Counted from the stretch's first letter, positions 18,158-28,500 are shown. The stretch is 64,000 bases of DNA from Bryobacterales bacterium KBS 96 (GCA_000381625.1 KB906767.1:1962629-2026628); one strand, 5' to 3'. Numbers and translations: made by a program. Notes: generated by a model not told the origin, from the sequence alone.

Positions 18158-18582
18158 TCCGCATCCGGCGCCGCCGGCATATGAGAAGCCCTGGCAATCA
18201 GCTCGTCTAACTCGGTTTGCGTAAACTCCCGTTCGTTCGGAAACGCAATGCCCACGACGGCTCGTACATCGCCGGCCGCATTCGTCACCGGCACTGCCAC
18301 CGCAGCTTGTGCATCCACCGCTTTTGCGCCGGGCCTCACATTGCCAGATCGATCCTCTTTGAGATTGCAGGTGTGGATCGGTTGCTTGCGCTCAAGCGCC
18401 AATCCGGCCATACCTTTCCCTTTGGGCACCCAGGCCACGATCTGCTGGACATGAGGAGGGATATTGATGGCCGTCGCCAGCTTCAAACCGTCGTTTTCAC
18501 GCAAATGAATGGTTCCAGCGGTTCCATCATGCTGCGCAAGAAAATTTCGGAGCCAGTGCTCCAATTCAATGGGAGTGCTCAT
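18154..18582 (-). CDS. GAF domain-containing protein
   Basis: Small cytosolic single-domain GAF protein of about 142 residues. Blocks are GTIHLRENDGLKLATAINIP, VPKGKGMAGLALERKQPIHTCNL and AVAVPVTNAAGDVRAVVGIAF, the usual sheet core that binds a small ligand. No output domain is fused, so it may act as a stand-alone ligand sensor or a redox-type GAF enzyme; C in HTCNL is the only notable Cys. The frame opens at 18624, but the ATG at 18582 (MSTPIEL) has AGGA five bases upstream and is preferred. Neighbours give no direct clue. Confidence 0.85.
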   Translation of the reverse strand: MSTPIELEHWLRNFLAQHDGTAGTIHLRENDGLKLATAINIPPHVQQIVAWVPKGKGMAGLALERKQPIHTCNLKEDRSGNVRPGAKAVDAQAAVAVPVTNAAGDVRAVVGIAFPNEREFTQTELDELIARASHMPAAPDAD

Positions 18583-18647
18583 AGCTGTCCTATCTATCCT
18601 GGCGCAAGAAATCCGATCTGCCAATGGCTAACGGAGGAACAGCGGCC

Positions 18648-19112
18648 CTACTCTGGAACCACGGCGATAGCCTCGATCTCAACCAGTGCGCCTTCGCTCA
18701 ATCCGGCCTGCACCAGCGTCGCGGCCGGTGGATGATCCATATCCAAATACTGGGCGCGAACCTTTCTCAGCGCCGCAGTATCGGAAAGGTCCTTCACAAA
18801 ATAATTGATTTTCACGACGTCTTTGAAGCTTGCGCCGCCCAAAGCCAGGCAGCGCTTCAGATCTTCAAAAGTGTTCCTGGCCTGTGTTTCGAAATCACGC
18901 GGCAGTGTCCCATCGGGCTTTGCGCCGCCACGGCCGGAAATGAAAATCATCTTTCCGGGCATTGATGTCACCACGTGCGTATACCCTGGCGGCCGGTGTC
19001 CATCGAGATTCAGAAACTGCTTTGCCATTCGTTTGACGGGCGCGGCGCCGACACCGGCAAGCGCGCCAAGCAGAAAGGAAAATGCCAAAAATCGAGCAGT
19101 TCTTTTTCGCAT
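18648..19112 (-). CDS. Exported RidA/YjgF-family protein without the catalytic Arg
   Basis: RidA-fold protein (GKMIFISGRGG; FETQARNTFEDLKRCLALGGASFKDVVKINYFV; LVEIEAIAV) preceded by a signal sequence (MRKRTARFLAFSFLLGALAGVGAA), so probably a periplasmic trimer. In classic RidA an Arg in a PARxxV context binds the imino-acid carboxylate; here the site reads HPPAATLV, so enamine/imine deaminase activity is unlikely in the usual form. I chose the ATG at 19112 because upstream codons are unlike the family and run into the divergent gene. Only 49 bp separate it from the divergent cytochrome gene at 19162, so the two may be co-regulated. Confidence 0.85.
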   Translation of the reverse strand: MRKRTARFLAFSFLLGALAGVGAAPVKRMAKQFLNLDGHRPPGYTHVVTSMPGKMIFISGRGGAKPDGTLPRDFETQARNTFEDLKRCLALGGASFKDVVKINYFVKDLSDTAALRKVRAQYLDMDHPPAATLVQAGLSEGALVEIEAIAVVPE

Positions 19113-19161
19113 CGCGAAAAGAATAGCATGATTACCGAAGCCCTGATAGAATCGCCTCCAC

Positions 19162-22149
19162 ATGCGCGTCCGATTCATCCTGTTTGGCTTGGTCATATTG
19201 TTTTCCGCCTGTTCAAAGAAAAACCCCGAAGAGCAGGCCATGACTCCGGAAGATTCAATGAGAGCAATGCACCTGAGCGACGATTTTCATGTCGAACTTT
19301 TCGCCGCCGAACCACAAGTGATGAGCCCCGTGGATATGGCGTTCGATGAGAGCGGAAGGGTTTACGTCGCCGAAATGATGGACTATCCGGATGACCCGCT
19401 TCCCGGCAAGCCGATTCTTTCGCGGATTCGTTTACTGGAAGACACGAACGACGATGGCAAGATCGATAAGACCACAGTATTCGCCGACCATGTTCTGGCG
19501 GTGAGTGGGATTATGCCGTGGAAGGGCGGGCTGATTGTCACAAGCGCGCCAGACATCTTATACATGAAAGACACGAATGGTGACGGCAAGGCCGATATAC
19601 GCCAGGTTTTGTATACCGGGTTCGCCAAATTGAACCACGAGACCCGGATCACGAACCCTCGTCTGAGCGTCGATGGCTGGGTTTACTGCTCGAACACCGG
19701 CAACGATGGTCACATCACTTCACCGGAACATCCGGAAATGGCGCCGGTACTGGTGCGCGGAACGGATTTCCGCTTTGATCCCGTCACTGGCAAAGCTGAG
19801 GCGGCTTCGGGACCGGCACAGTTTGGCTCGACATTCGACGATTTTGGCAACCGATTCATCACGCAAAATACCACGCACATCCGCCAGGTGATTGTACCGA
19901 TGCGATATCTTGCTCGCGCTCCGCTTCTTGAAGTGAGCGCGGAAGCGCAGGACATCTCCGACCATGGCCGTCCTTCGGCGCGAATGTATCCGTTGACCGG
20001 GCCACAAGAATGGCGCAAGGAGCGTACCGAGCTACGCCAAAAGCGCTACAACGACAACAAATTGAATGTTACCGAGCAGGTCGGCGGTTGGTTCACAGCC
20101 GCATCCGGCGGCACGCTTTATAACGGCGATGCGTTCCCGAAGGAATACGTGGGCAATGTTTTCACCGGCGACGTCAGCGGCAATCTGGTACATCGCGACG
20201 TGATCCTTCCGGATGGCGCCACACTTCGAGCCCATCGCGCAAAGGATAATGTGGAATTCCTGGCGTCGACAGATGTCTGGTTTCGGCCCTGCCACTTTGC
20301 GAATGCGCCCGATGGGAATCTCTACATGATGGACATTTATCGCCAAGTCATCGAGACTCCCGAATCAATTCCCGAAGAGATCCGAAAGAAAATCGATTTC
20401 TACAACGGCGACAGGATGGGCCGAATTTACCGAATCGTTCCGAATCACGCTTTGCGCCACGGCAACTTGAAAGTAAATCTTGGCGCCCTCAGTTCCTCCG
20501 ATCTGGTGAAACAGCTCGCCAACCCAAACGGATGGAACCGTTGGACGGCTGAACGTCTGTTACTGGAGAGGCAGGATCGTTCGGCAGTTCCAGATCTCAA
20601 GGTCATGGCTGCTAGCGGCCCGTCGTCTGAAGGAAGAGTGCATGCGCTCTGGCTTTTGAAATCCTATTCATCACTGTCGCCGGAATTGGTGGAAAACGCC
20701 TTGAAGGATCCGGACCCAAGAATCCGGCAGAATGCACTGCAGCTCAGTGAGACGTTCCTGAACGGGTCGAAACTTCTAGCAAATGCCGCCCTTGGCGCGG
20801 CCGCGGACTCGGATCCTCGTGTTCAGTTTCAAGCCGCGCTCACTCTGGGCGATTTGAAGGATCCAAAAGCTTTGGCAGCGCTGGTACAACTCGCGCATGA
20901 GCGATCTTCGGACCCTTGGTTCCGGGTGGCGATACTGAGTTCCGCCGCCGATTCGGCATCGCCTTTTTATCATGCGTTGCTGGCTAAGGGTGAATCGTGG
21001 ACTGATCCGCAAATGCTGATCGAACTTTCCTCTCTCATTGGAGCGCGTCAGAATACGGAAGAGCTTTCGCGGTGGTTTGCCAGTCTGCCCAAACTGAGCC
21101 ACCCGGACGCCGCGCTCGAAGGGCTGACGCGAGGATTGAAACTCGCAAATGCCCGCAACCTCAAGGTTCCGGGCGCGGAGCAGGCGATCACACCACTGCT
21201 TAACTCGAAGAACCAGCCTGTGCAGACTGCCACATGGGAAGCAGCGCGCTATTTCGAGATCGAACCGGTTATACGCCAGGCGATGAAAGATGCCGTAACT
21301 CCCGGAGTGCCGAAAGCAAAGCAGATTCTCGCCATCCGGGCTTTGCGCGGCGGCCATTTCAACACGGTTGCGCCTACTCTGGAACAAGTTCTCCAATCAT
21401 TACCTTTACCCGACGTTGAAGCGGCAGCGATCGATTCTCTAGCGGTGTTTGAGAATCCCGAGGTCGGACAAATCATCCTCAAACACTGGAGCACCTTTAC
21501 TCACGACGGCCGCGATCACGCTCTGGATGCGCTAGTCCTGCAAAAGAATCGAGTTCCGTTGCTTTTAAAAGCAATCGAAAGCGGCCAGGTGAAACCATCG
21601 GCTCTTGATCCGAGCGTGAGGACACATCTTTATGAAAATCCCGACCTAGCCATCGTCAAACGATCTCGCGCCTTGCTCGCGAGCACAAGTACGGATCGTG
21701 GCAAGCTGGTCGCAAGCTATCGGGATGTATTGACAATACAAGGAAATGTGGAACACGGGAAAATACTCTTCGCAAGCAATTGCGGCCGTTGTCACATGCC
21801 GCGAATGAAGGGCGGTCGCGTCGGACCCGACTTGTCGGGAATCAACAACAAAACCAAGGAAGAGCTGCTCACGGACATCCTGAGTCCTAGCTATGCCATT
21901 GAACCAAGATTCATCAACTATGTCATCACCACGAAAGATGGATACATATACGATGGCGTCATATCCAATGAAACACCCGGTTTGGTGACCGTGCGAGGTG
22001 GCGGCGAAGATCGTGATCACACTGTGCTTCGGAAGAATATCGTCGAGAGCCATCCTTCTTCCATCTCGCTAATGCCGGAAGGCTTTGAGCAAACACTGAG
22101 CAAGAAAGATATTTCGGATATCATTGCCTACCTTCGCGGCGGGCTGTAA
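19162..22149 (+). CDS. PVC-type propeller/HEAT/cytochrome c lipoprotein
   Basis: Lipoprotein (MRVRFILFGLVILFSAC lipobox) with a six-bladed PQQ-like dehydrogenase propeller (~25-420), a HEAT-like helical region (~440-800) and a C-terminal cytochrome c domain with CGRCH at residues 874-878, followed by GGRVGPDLSGI and the ILSPSYAIEPRFINYVI block of the 'heme-binding domain' family. Such proteins, common in Planctomycetes and Acidobacteria, are thought to oxidise sugars or alcohols in the periplasm and pass electrons to the heme; the substrate here is unknown. Length (995) is typical. It faces a Tat amidohydrolase gene convergently, with a hairpin between them. Confidence 0.88.
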   Translation: MRVRFILFGLVILFSACSKKNPEEQAMTPEDSMRAMHLSDDFHVELFAAEPQVMSPVDMAFDESGRVYVAEMMDYPDDPLPGKPILSRIRLLEDTNDDGKIDKTTVFADHVLAVSGIMPWKGGLIVTSAPDILYMKDTNGDGKADIRQVLYTGFAKLNHETRITNPRLSVDGWVYCSNTGNDGHITSPEHPEMAPVLVRGTDFRFDPVTGKAEAASGPAQFGSTFDDFGNRFITQNTTHIRQVIVPMRYLARAPLLEVSAEAQDISDHGRPSARMYPLTGPQEWRKERTELRQKRYNDNKLNVTEQVGGWFTAASGGTLYNGDAFPKEYVGNVFTGDVSGNLVHRDVILPDGATLRAHRAKDNVEFLASTDVWFRPCHFANAPDGNLYMMDIYRQVIETPESIPEEIRKKIDFYNGDRMGRIYRIVPNHALRHGNLKVNLGALSSSDLVKQLANPNGWNRWTAERLLLERQDRSAVPDLKVMAASGPSSEGRVHALWLLKSYSSLSPELVENALKDPDPRIRQNALQLSETFLNGSKLLANAALGAAADSDPRVQFQAALTLGDLKDPKALAALVQLAHERSSDPWFRVAILSSAADSASPFYHALLAKGESWTDPQMLIELSSLIGARQNTEELSRWFASLPKLSHPDAALEGLTRGLKLANARNLKVPGAEQAITPLLNSKNQPVQTATWEAARYFEIEPVIRQAMKDAVTPGVPKAKQILAIRALRGGHFNTVAPTLEQVLQSLPLPDVEAAAIDSLAVFENPEVGQIILKHWSTFTHDGRDHALDALVLQKNRVPLLLKAIESGQVKPSALDPSVRTHLYENPDLAIVKRSRALLASTSTDRGKLVASYRDVLTIQGNVEHGKILFASNCGRCHMPRMKGGRVGPDLSGINNKTKEELLTDILSPSYAIEPRFINYVITTKDGYIYDGVISNETPGLVTVRGGGEDRDHTVLRKNIVESHPSSISLMPEGFEQTLSKKDISDIIAYLRGGL

Positions 22150-22174
22150 AGATTTGTTCCGGGAGGCGTCCGCA

Positions 22175-22199
22175 AGGCGGGTTTTGAATCAACCCGCCT
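22175..22199. terminator. Hairpin between convergent genes
   Basis: Perfect 9-bp stem (AGGCGGGTT / AACCCGCCT) with a 7-base loop, between the stop codons of the cytochrome gene (+) and the amidohydrolase gene (-). It includes the last codons of the latter. No U-tract follows on either strand, so it would be a weak or Rho-assisted bidirectional terminator. Confidence 0.4.
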
Positions 22200-23127
22200 G
22201 ATTCGCAGTAATCTTCAGCAATCGCGAGGCATTGCCGTAGAGCATCTTCCGCACGGCGGCATGATCTGGAGCCAGTCTCCGTACTGTCGCAATCTGTTGG
22301 GCTCCAACACACTTGTTCCCGGCCCCCACCACATCCTCGCAATCGCTTCCGAACAAAAGCTTGTCCTGGTGGCGCTTCAGAAAATCCCGAGCGTTGTCTT
22401 CATCTCGCAGAAAAGCATTCAATCCCGATCCGGCTGAAAGGTCACCGTAGCTATTGGGGTAATCGGAAAGGAGGCGGTCAGTAATGCCGCCCGGAGTTAC
22501 GCGGCCCTTTGGATACAGAACCGGCTGCTGACAATTTTTGTCGATATTTGCCCACCAAGTCTGCGCATGTCCGATGAAATTCACCGTGGGATATTTTTCG
22601 AGCAATTTGTGGAACCGTTCAAACCGCAGGTTGTAAGTTTCGTATTGAAAATGCATCAGCACGGGCACCCGATAGTCTTTGGCAATATCCGCGATCAGCT
22701 GCATATATTTCGAATCGCAATCGACGTGAAATTTCTGCTCGCCGATCCCGATGGCGCCCGCCTTCAGATATTTCTCGATCACCGGTTTTGTCGCCGGGAT
22801 ATCGGGCAGTTCGTTGGCAAAGAAGGCGAACCGTTCGGGATGCGCCTTCGCAAGCGCGATCACCGTATCGTTGCCGCCGCAATTTGCGGCGAGCCCATAC
22901 TTCGATCCGGCCGGGAGCAGGATGGTCTTGCCGATGCCCATCGTGTGCTGGTGCGCTATCAGCTGCTCATTGTTCCGGCCGTGATAATTCGTGTGCTGGT
23001 GAATGTCAATAATTGGTTCTGTCGATGCTTGAGCCAGCGCTGCACATACCACTCCCAAAAAGGTTCGCCGTGAATATGCCTTTAGCCGATCAGGTCTTTC
23101 TACTCTATTGATTTTAATTCGCATCAC
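22189..23127 (-). CDS. Tat-exported amidohydrolase_2-family protein
   Basis: TIM-barrel hydrolase exported folded through the Tat pathway (YSRRTFLGVVCAALAQA, with the twin Arg about 20 residues in). Metal ligands are intact: HxH in IIDIHQHTNYHG, His in VPVLMHFQYET and in VNFIGHAQTWW, and Asp in LLFGSDCEDVV. Periplasmic location, where a metal enzyme of this fold would need prior cytosolic loading, explains the Tat signal. The frame opens with GTG (23127) then ATG (23124); no clear Shine-Dalgarno. Upstream lie a conserved 29-bp element and a long-range inverted repeat. Substrate unknown; possibly a lactone made by the neighbouring propeller dehydrogenase (inference). Confidence 0.88.
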   Translation of the reverse strand: MMRIKINRVERPDRLKAYSRRTFLGVVCAALAQASTEPIIDIHQHTNYHGRNNEQLIAHQHTMGIGKTILLPAGSKYGLAANCGGNDTVIALAKAHPERFAFFANELPDIPATKPVIEKYLKAGAIGIGEQKFHVDCDSKYMQLIADIAKDYRVPVLMHFQYETYNLRFERFHKLLEKYPTVNFIGHAQTWWANIDKNCQQPVLYPKGRVTPGGITDRLLSDYPNSYGDLSAGSGLNAFLRDEDNARDFLKRHQDKLLFGSDCEDVVGAGNKCVGAQQIATVRRLAPDHAAVRKMLYGNASRLLKITANQAG

Positions 23128-23136
23128 AATGGTTGA

Positions 23137-23185
23137 AAGCTATCGACAAGCGCCGCGACTGCTCGGCAATAAGAATCGATAGCTT
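23137..23185. repeat. 10-bp inverted repeat in leader of the Tat amidohydrolase gene
   Basis: AAGCTATCGA (23137-23146) and TCGATAGCTT (23176-23185) are perfect inverted copies 29 bp apart, directly upstream of the start codon. It could fold in the mRNA leader or hold two half-sites; no motif decides. Confidence 0.4.
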
Positions 23186-23231
23186 CACTTGGTCTTAAGA
23201 TTCTCACAACGTATCACATTGTTATGTCGCA

Positions 23232-23260
23232 TTGTCAATATGCGTTTGACATCGCCAATG
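23232..23260. promoter_or_regulatory. Conserved 29-bp element, copy C
   Basis: TTGTCAATATG, two bases, then TTTGACATCGCCAATG: 23 of 29 positions match 13308-13336. It lies ~105 bp upstream of the minus-strand amidohydrolase. On that strand it includes TTGACA with TGATAC 16 bp downstream, a plausible promoter. Confidence 0.5.
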
Positions 23261-23357
23261 CCACACACTGAAGGTGGAAAGGGGCAGGGGTTTCAGCTTT
23301 CCGCTGGAAACCGGCCATCTCATCCCTATCTTTGGGCTTCTTGTGTGGACGAGGCCG

Positions 23358-25505
23358 TCAGTTTTCGAGAACGAGGACCTCATATTCGTTTAGGCGGGGA
23401 ATGAGGGCCTGAAGCCGGCCCGACTGATCACGAGTGAGCGGGACCGGACGGCGATCCCAGAGGGTGTATGCCCTGGACGCATGGATTTGTGGAGTCAGCG
23501 CGATCCGCACGTTGAAAATTGGCACAATGTGGCGAATGGGACGAGTCATCTCGCCCGTGAAGTTCACTAGATGTACGAGCGTGCGGCGGCGGTCCCTTTG
23601 CGTACGGACCACAACCTCGACCGAACCCGGCGCGTTCTCGACAAGCACAGGCGGCGCTGTGCGCCGGCCGGTATTGGCGAGAAGCTCCATCAGCTCTGGT
23701 GTGTGAAATTTGGTAATGGTATCGCCGATATCGCCGCTGAAGTAAATAACATGGCCTTTCCCAAGGTCGTTGATAACCAGTCCGGGATCATTCGATAGGT
23801 TGGGGACACCGTCGTAGCGGCCCGCGAGTTGTACCGTGTATTTCAAGACGGCTTTGCCGGTTTTCGGAACGACCGGAACGTAGTAAACAGGCGACGGAAT
23901 AAATTCGCGTTTCAGGCCATTCAATAGCTTGCTTTCGGAAACCGGCCGCATATAGTCCCAGCGGCGGGGGCCAAATATCTTCTGACCGGCGCTCGCGCCG
24001 AATGCCTCCGCGAGGGCGAAATCGTTCCGGAGAATGCCGGTTTCGTCATAACGCGAGGTTTCGAAGTCGGCCACCAGATTACCGCCCTGGCGGACATAAT
24101 TCTGAAGCCGCGCTGCAATCTTGCCGCTCATACAAGCGACATTGGGTAGAAAGATTGCGTCGTAGCGATTGAGATCGCCGGTCTCAAGCGCGACATCGTC
24201 AAACACATCAAAAGGAATATGCGCGCGGAGAAGCGGCTCGCTAATACCGGAAAACTCTGCATCGACATTGCCTATTTCACTGCGCGGTGTCGTGCGGTTG
24301 ATGTCGATTAGCTGCGCAGGGGATGCGGCATAGAAATTGGCAGTAACGTCGGACCAGACGACCGCCACCCGCGCCGCTGAATGTGTTTGCGAATAATATT
24401 CGCTGTTCTTCGCTAGAAAGCTGTTCATGGCGGCAAGCGTCGCCATCTCCGGTTGTTCGAACTCAAAAGGCGTGATTCCCATCCAGGTGCTGGCGGCATT
24501 GGCGATTGTGTCGGCATAGAGGAGGCGGATCTCGGGATCGGGCAGCAGCGAGAAAGTCCAGGGCTTGTGGCTGACTGCGGAAAAGATGACGCGGGGCTTG
24601 CCGGCCGCCTGTGTTTCAAGCAACCGCGCCGTGAGGCCGGGTTTCCAGAGAGGAACGTGCGTGAGATCGCCGCCTAGGAAACCGCCTTCACTGCCGAGCA
24701 GATCCTGTTCTTTGACGAGTACGCGATTCAAGCGGCCCGTAGCCCAATTAGCTCCGCGAACCCCACCATTCATATAAAGAGCGATGTTGGGATTTACCGA
24801 CTTTAAAATGGAGCGAGTGTCACGCAGAAAATCCGCAATGCTGTCCGCCTGAAACTCCAATAGCTGCTGAAATCGTTTGCCGGTGCGTACGCTTTTCGGC
24901 GGCATATCCGAGCCGTAGCGCGCGCGGAATTTTGCGCGGCAGTATGGGCAGTAACAAGTGTCAGGGCGATAGACGGGCCCATCGTAGAAAATGCCGTCGA
25001 TAGGATAAGCGGCTAAATCGCGTATGACTTGAAAGACCCACTCGCGCCAGGGAGTATTGACGCAAAAGTCGGCGCCAGTATCGTAGACGCCGTCGAGCGG
25101 TTTGCCATTCTCGCGAATCTGGCGCCAGTCCGGATGTTGCGCGGCAAAGCGCATCGAATAATAGTGGACGTCGAAATAGATGAAGGTGCGAATGCCGCGC
25201 TTTTTCGCCTGGGGAAGATAGCGGCCCAGGTAGTCGGGATGAGGGGCGGCTGCTAGCTTCGATTTAAAAAAGAATTGCCGGTCATCAAGGCCGCCGGTCA
25301 TACCCATGACTTCGAAGTGCTCCGTGTTAAACCCGAGCAAGGCTTGTTGCTGCGCGAGCTGCGCCGGATCGCGGTAGTCGATCCGGCTCATGCTGGTGGT
25401 CAAGTCAATGATGCGAAGCGGTTCGCGCTCCCACCAAGACTGTTCGGCACAAAGGATTCCGAATGCGGCAAATGCGCCAAGCAGCAGCGAAAGAGATCGC
25501 CTCAT
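23358..25505 (-). CDS. Secreted GHL6-like glycoside hydrolase with trimerisation-like domain
   Basis: Exported (signal peptide MRRSLSLLLGAFAAFGILCA) glycosidase-like protein of 715 residues. The N-terminal TIM barrel (~30-380) shows GIRTFIYFDVHYYSMRF, the strand IDGIFYDGPVY and the Cys cluster CYCPYCRAKFRARYG, characteristic of hypothetical glycosyl hydrolase family 6 and related GH-A/alpha-amylase-like barrels. A beta-galactosidase-trimerisation-like Rossmann region follows (YDAIFLPNVACMSGKIAARLQNYVRQGGNLVADFET), then a C-terminal beta domain. D in FYDGP is a likely active-site residue. The start codon lies 1 bp after the stop of the TonB receptor gene, so uptake and hydrolysis are co-expressed. 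Confidence 0.82.
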   Translation of the reverse strand: MRRSLSLLLGAFAAFGILCAEQSWWEREPLRIIDLTTSMSRIDYRDPAQLAQQQALLGFNTEHFEVMGMTGGLDDRQFFFKSKLAAAPHPDYLGRYLPQAKKRGIRTFIYFDVHYYSMRFAAQHPDWRQIRENGKPLDGVYDTGADFCVNTPWREWVFQVIRDLAAYPIDGIFYDGPVYRPDTCYCPYCRAKFRARYGSDMPPKSVRTGKRFQQLLEFQADSIADFLRDTRSILKSVNPNIALYMNGGVRGANWATGRLNRVLVKEQDLLGSEGGFLGGDLTHVPLWKPGLTARLLETQAAGKPRVIFSAVSHKPWTFSLLPDPEIRLLYADTIANAASTWMGITPFEFEQPEMATLAAMNSFLAKNSEYYSQTHSAARVAVVWSDVTANFYAASPAQLIDINRTTPRSEIGNVDAEFSGISEPLLRAHIPFDVFDDVALETGDLNRYDAIFLPNVACMSGKIAARLQNYVRQGGNLVADFETSRYDETGILRNDFALAEAFGASAGQKIFGPRRWDYMRPVSESKLLNGLKREFIPSPVYYVPVVPKTGKAVLKYTVQLAGRYDGVPNLSNDPGLVINDLGKGHVIYFSGDIGDTITKFHTPELMELLANTGRRTAPPVLVENAPGSVEVVVRTQRDRRRTLVHLVNFTGEMTRPIRHIVPIFNVRIALTPQIHASRAYTLWDRRPVPLTRDQSGRLQALIPRLNEYEVLVLEN

Positions 25506-25506
25506 A

Positions 25507-28500
25507 TCAGAACAGAAACTTAATGCCGAACTGTACCTGGCGAGGATCGCCGGCGCTCGTGATTCTGCCCACGGTGGAGGGGACCGAGATGTTGGTCGCC
25601 GGATTACCTAAATTCGTGTGATTCGGAAAATTGAAAAATTCACCACGAAGTTGCGCCTTCACTCTTTCAACGATGGAGAAATTCTTCAGGAAACTGACGT
25701 CGAACACCATGTCTCCAGGGCCAAATAGGCTGTTGCGAGCCGAGTTGCCGTAAGTGAACGGAGTGGGAAGGGAGTAGACGGAAGGGTCGAACCATTCGCT
25801 GATGCCGCGGTCCGACCGCGACAGCGCTCCGGAGCCATTTGCATTAGGACGCGTGGCGCGCCAACCGGTCTGCGTCGCGGTAATTCCTAAACTGAAAGGA
25901 GTTCCTGTACGCAGATACGTAATGCCCGCGATTTCCCAGCCGCCAACAAGCGCATTAAGAGCGTTTCCCGCATTGTTCAAGAAAGCCTTCCCTCTGCCGA
26001 CTGGCAGTTCATAAGAATAGGCGGCGGTAAAGACGTGCCTTCGTACGCCGTCGGTGTTGCCGCGATCGGCGCTTACGTTATAAGGATCCTGAGGCCCTCC
26101 TACGGTCGGTGTATCGTCGAGTGAACTGGTCCAGGCGTATTCAAGCTGGAAGGTCAGGCCGCTCGAGAAGCGCTGTGTGGCTTCAAGTTGAAGTTCGTGC
26201 ATGGTAGAGTCGCCGCCGCTGGCGAGGACCAGAATATCGGCCCATGGCTGATAGGGGCGGTTTGGCTGCAGCGTAGCGGGAATCTGCTGTTGGGAAAGAT
26301 TGATGGGGTAGTTGTACCAGGGCAGATGGGTGCTGCGGTTGCCGACGTACGAGGCGCGCACGCCCAGGTTCTTTGCCAGTTCGTGTTCAACCGTGAAATT
26401 CCATTGGTATGACTCGGCGTTTTGCAAATTGCGTTGAACGGCGGTGATGCTCGGGTTGGGCGAGAGCTTGCTATTGCCGGAAAAAGGATTTGCCAGCGTC
26501 AAAGTGGGAGTCCGGCCGGCGGCGGATTCAAATGTTTCAGCTAACAGGAACGGCGGATTGCTAAAACCCAACTGGCGGAACCCGATAAACAAAGGCAGGA
26601 AACTCGAGTAGACTCCGAAGCCTGAACGGATAACGGTTTTGCTATCGCCGAACGGACGATAAGCAAAACCAATACGAGGCTGCCAGTTGTTCTTGTCTGT
26701 TTGGATTAAGGTATTCGAAAGGCCGAGGCTTTGCGCAAAGGCGATAGGGTAAGCGTTAACCAGCGCTTGCTGCGTTCCCGACGGATACTGATTGCCGGCC
26801 AGATACAGTTTGCCGGATGCCGGATCGAATTGCGCCATCCTGCCGTCACGCTCCGACCAGGGAATCTGGAGCATATACCGGAGTCCAACGCTGAGGCTGA
26901 GATGGGACGAGACCTGGATGTCGTCCTGGACATAAGCGCTATAGCGAGTGGAAGAAAAGACCTCGGCGGGGTTCGCCGACGATCGGTATGTGGCATTGGC
27001 ATCGCCCAGCATGAAATCGGCGAAGGCATTCGCAGGGGCCGCAGTCGTCGTGGCGCTGGTATAGCGTCCGGTGAAATCGAACCGCCCGAGGCCGGCGTTG
27101 TTCACCGAGCCTGAACCCAAGCCGCTGACCGATGGATTCGAAGCGACCCGATAAACGGCAAAATCGAACCCAGTCTTGATGGTGTGCTTTCCGCGAACAA
27201 TTGTGAGATTGTCGATGTATTGCGGCGTGTCTTCCGGCGGCACTTGGGCGCCTCCATAGTCGCCGATGGACGTGTAGGAAGTGATATTGATATTCGGCAG
27301 TCCGCCGTAATCGACGGGATACAAGCCCGGAAAGAGTGAACGGGGATCGAAGTTCTGGTTCATTCCCTGACGAGCGGACGCATGCGAAAGATAACCGAAG
27401 CGCGCCTCATTGACGACTGTCGGCGAAAACGTATGCGTATAGGTTCCGTTAATGCTCTTAGTGGTATAGCCGCCATTCTGCCAGGAGCCATAGCCGATCG
27501 GGTAATTTTGCGCGACGAAGTAGGGGTCGCCCTTCGAATAATTGGTATTGACAAAGAAGCTGTCGTTATCGGAGAGCCTATAGTCGAGACGAAGGCCAAA
27601 TCGGTATACATCGTACTTGTTGGGAACCGATGCAATATAGTTCTGCAACGTGCCGCCCGAAGCGCCCGGCAGATTGGGTCCAGGATATTTCGCCGCGAGA
27701 GCCTGGGCACGGGAATCGAGGCGGTCGTTGGGAATCTGGTTATTCGGGAACGGGTCGCCGCTAAGCGGATCGATGATGGTGGCAAGTCCGGCGAAGTTGC
27801 CGCTCTTCATGGCGTCGGTCGGAACTGAAAGGCCCGATGTCGTAAGGGAGCTGCGCTCCAAAAGATCCTCAAAGCTGCCAAAGAAGAAAAGCTTGTTTTT
27901 GATAATGGGGCCGCCGAGCGTTGCGCCCACTTCGTTGCGATTGAAGGCCGGCTTGGGCTGGCCGGTCTGGAAGAAGTTTTTGGCGGCGTACTCGCGATTG
28001 CGATTGAACCACAAGGCGGATCCGTGAATCTCGTTGCTACCGCTCTTCGTAACAACGGTGACTGAAACTCCGCTTTCAAACTCCGCCTTCATGCTGCTGG
28101 AATCAATTTTGAACTCGCTGATGGCGTCAACAGAAGGCTGCGTGGACAACCCGTGCTTATACGAATAAGCTCCGCCGCCGTTGCCGGAATCGTTGTAACC
28201 CACGCCGTCCACGTTGAAAGAAATGCCGCCCCAGTATGGACTGCCCGCGACGCGTGGATTATTGGCATTGTCCGTGGTCACCCCGGCTGAGATACGAATG
28301 AGCCGGTCTACGGTGCGGCCGTTCAAGGGAACAGTGGTAATGGCATTCGATTGGAGGATGTTGCCGACGGTAGCATCCTCTGAATTGACGACGGGAGCAG
28401 AAGAAGTCACTTCGACCGTCTGGTTGAGGGAACCGGGAGCAAGGACGATATTGACACGGGCTGAGCGATTGGCCAGCAATACAATGTCTTTTGTGACGCT

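Noticed and set aside
19104-19120. TTTTCGC-ATC-GCGAAAA inverted repeat
   Set aside because: Overlaps the start codon of the RidA-like gene and its Lys/Arg codons; single occurrence, so coding constraint or chance is enough.
20776-21396. 206-codon minus-strand open frame
   Set aside because: Antisense shadow inside the HEAT region of the cytochrome lipoprotein; Arg-rich with no domain.
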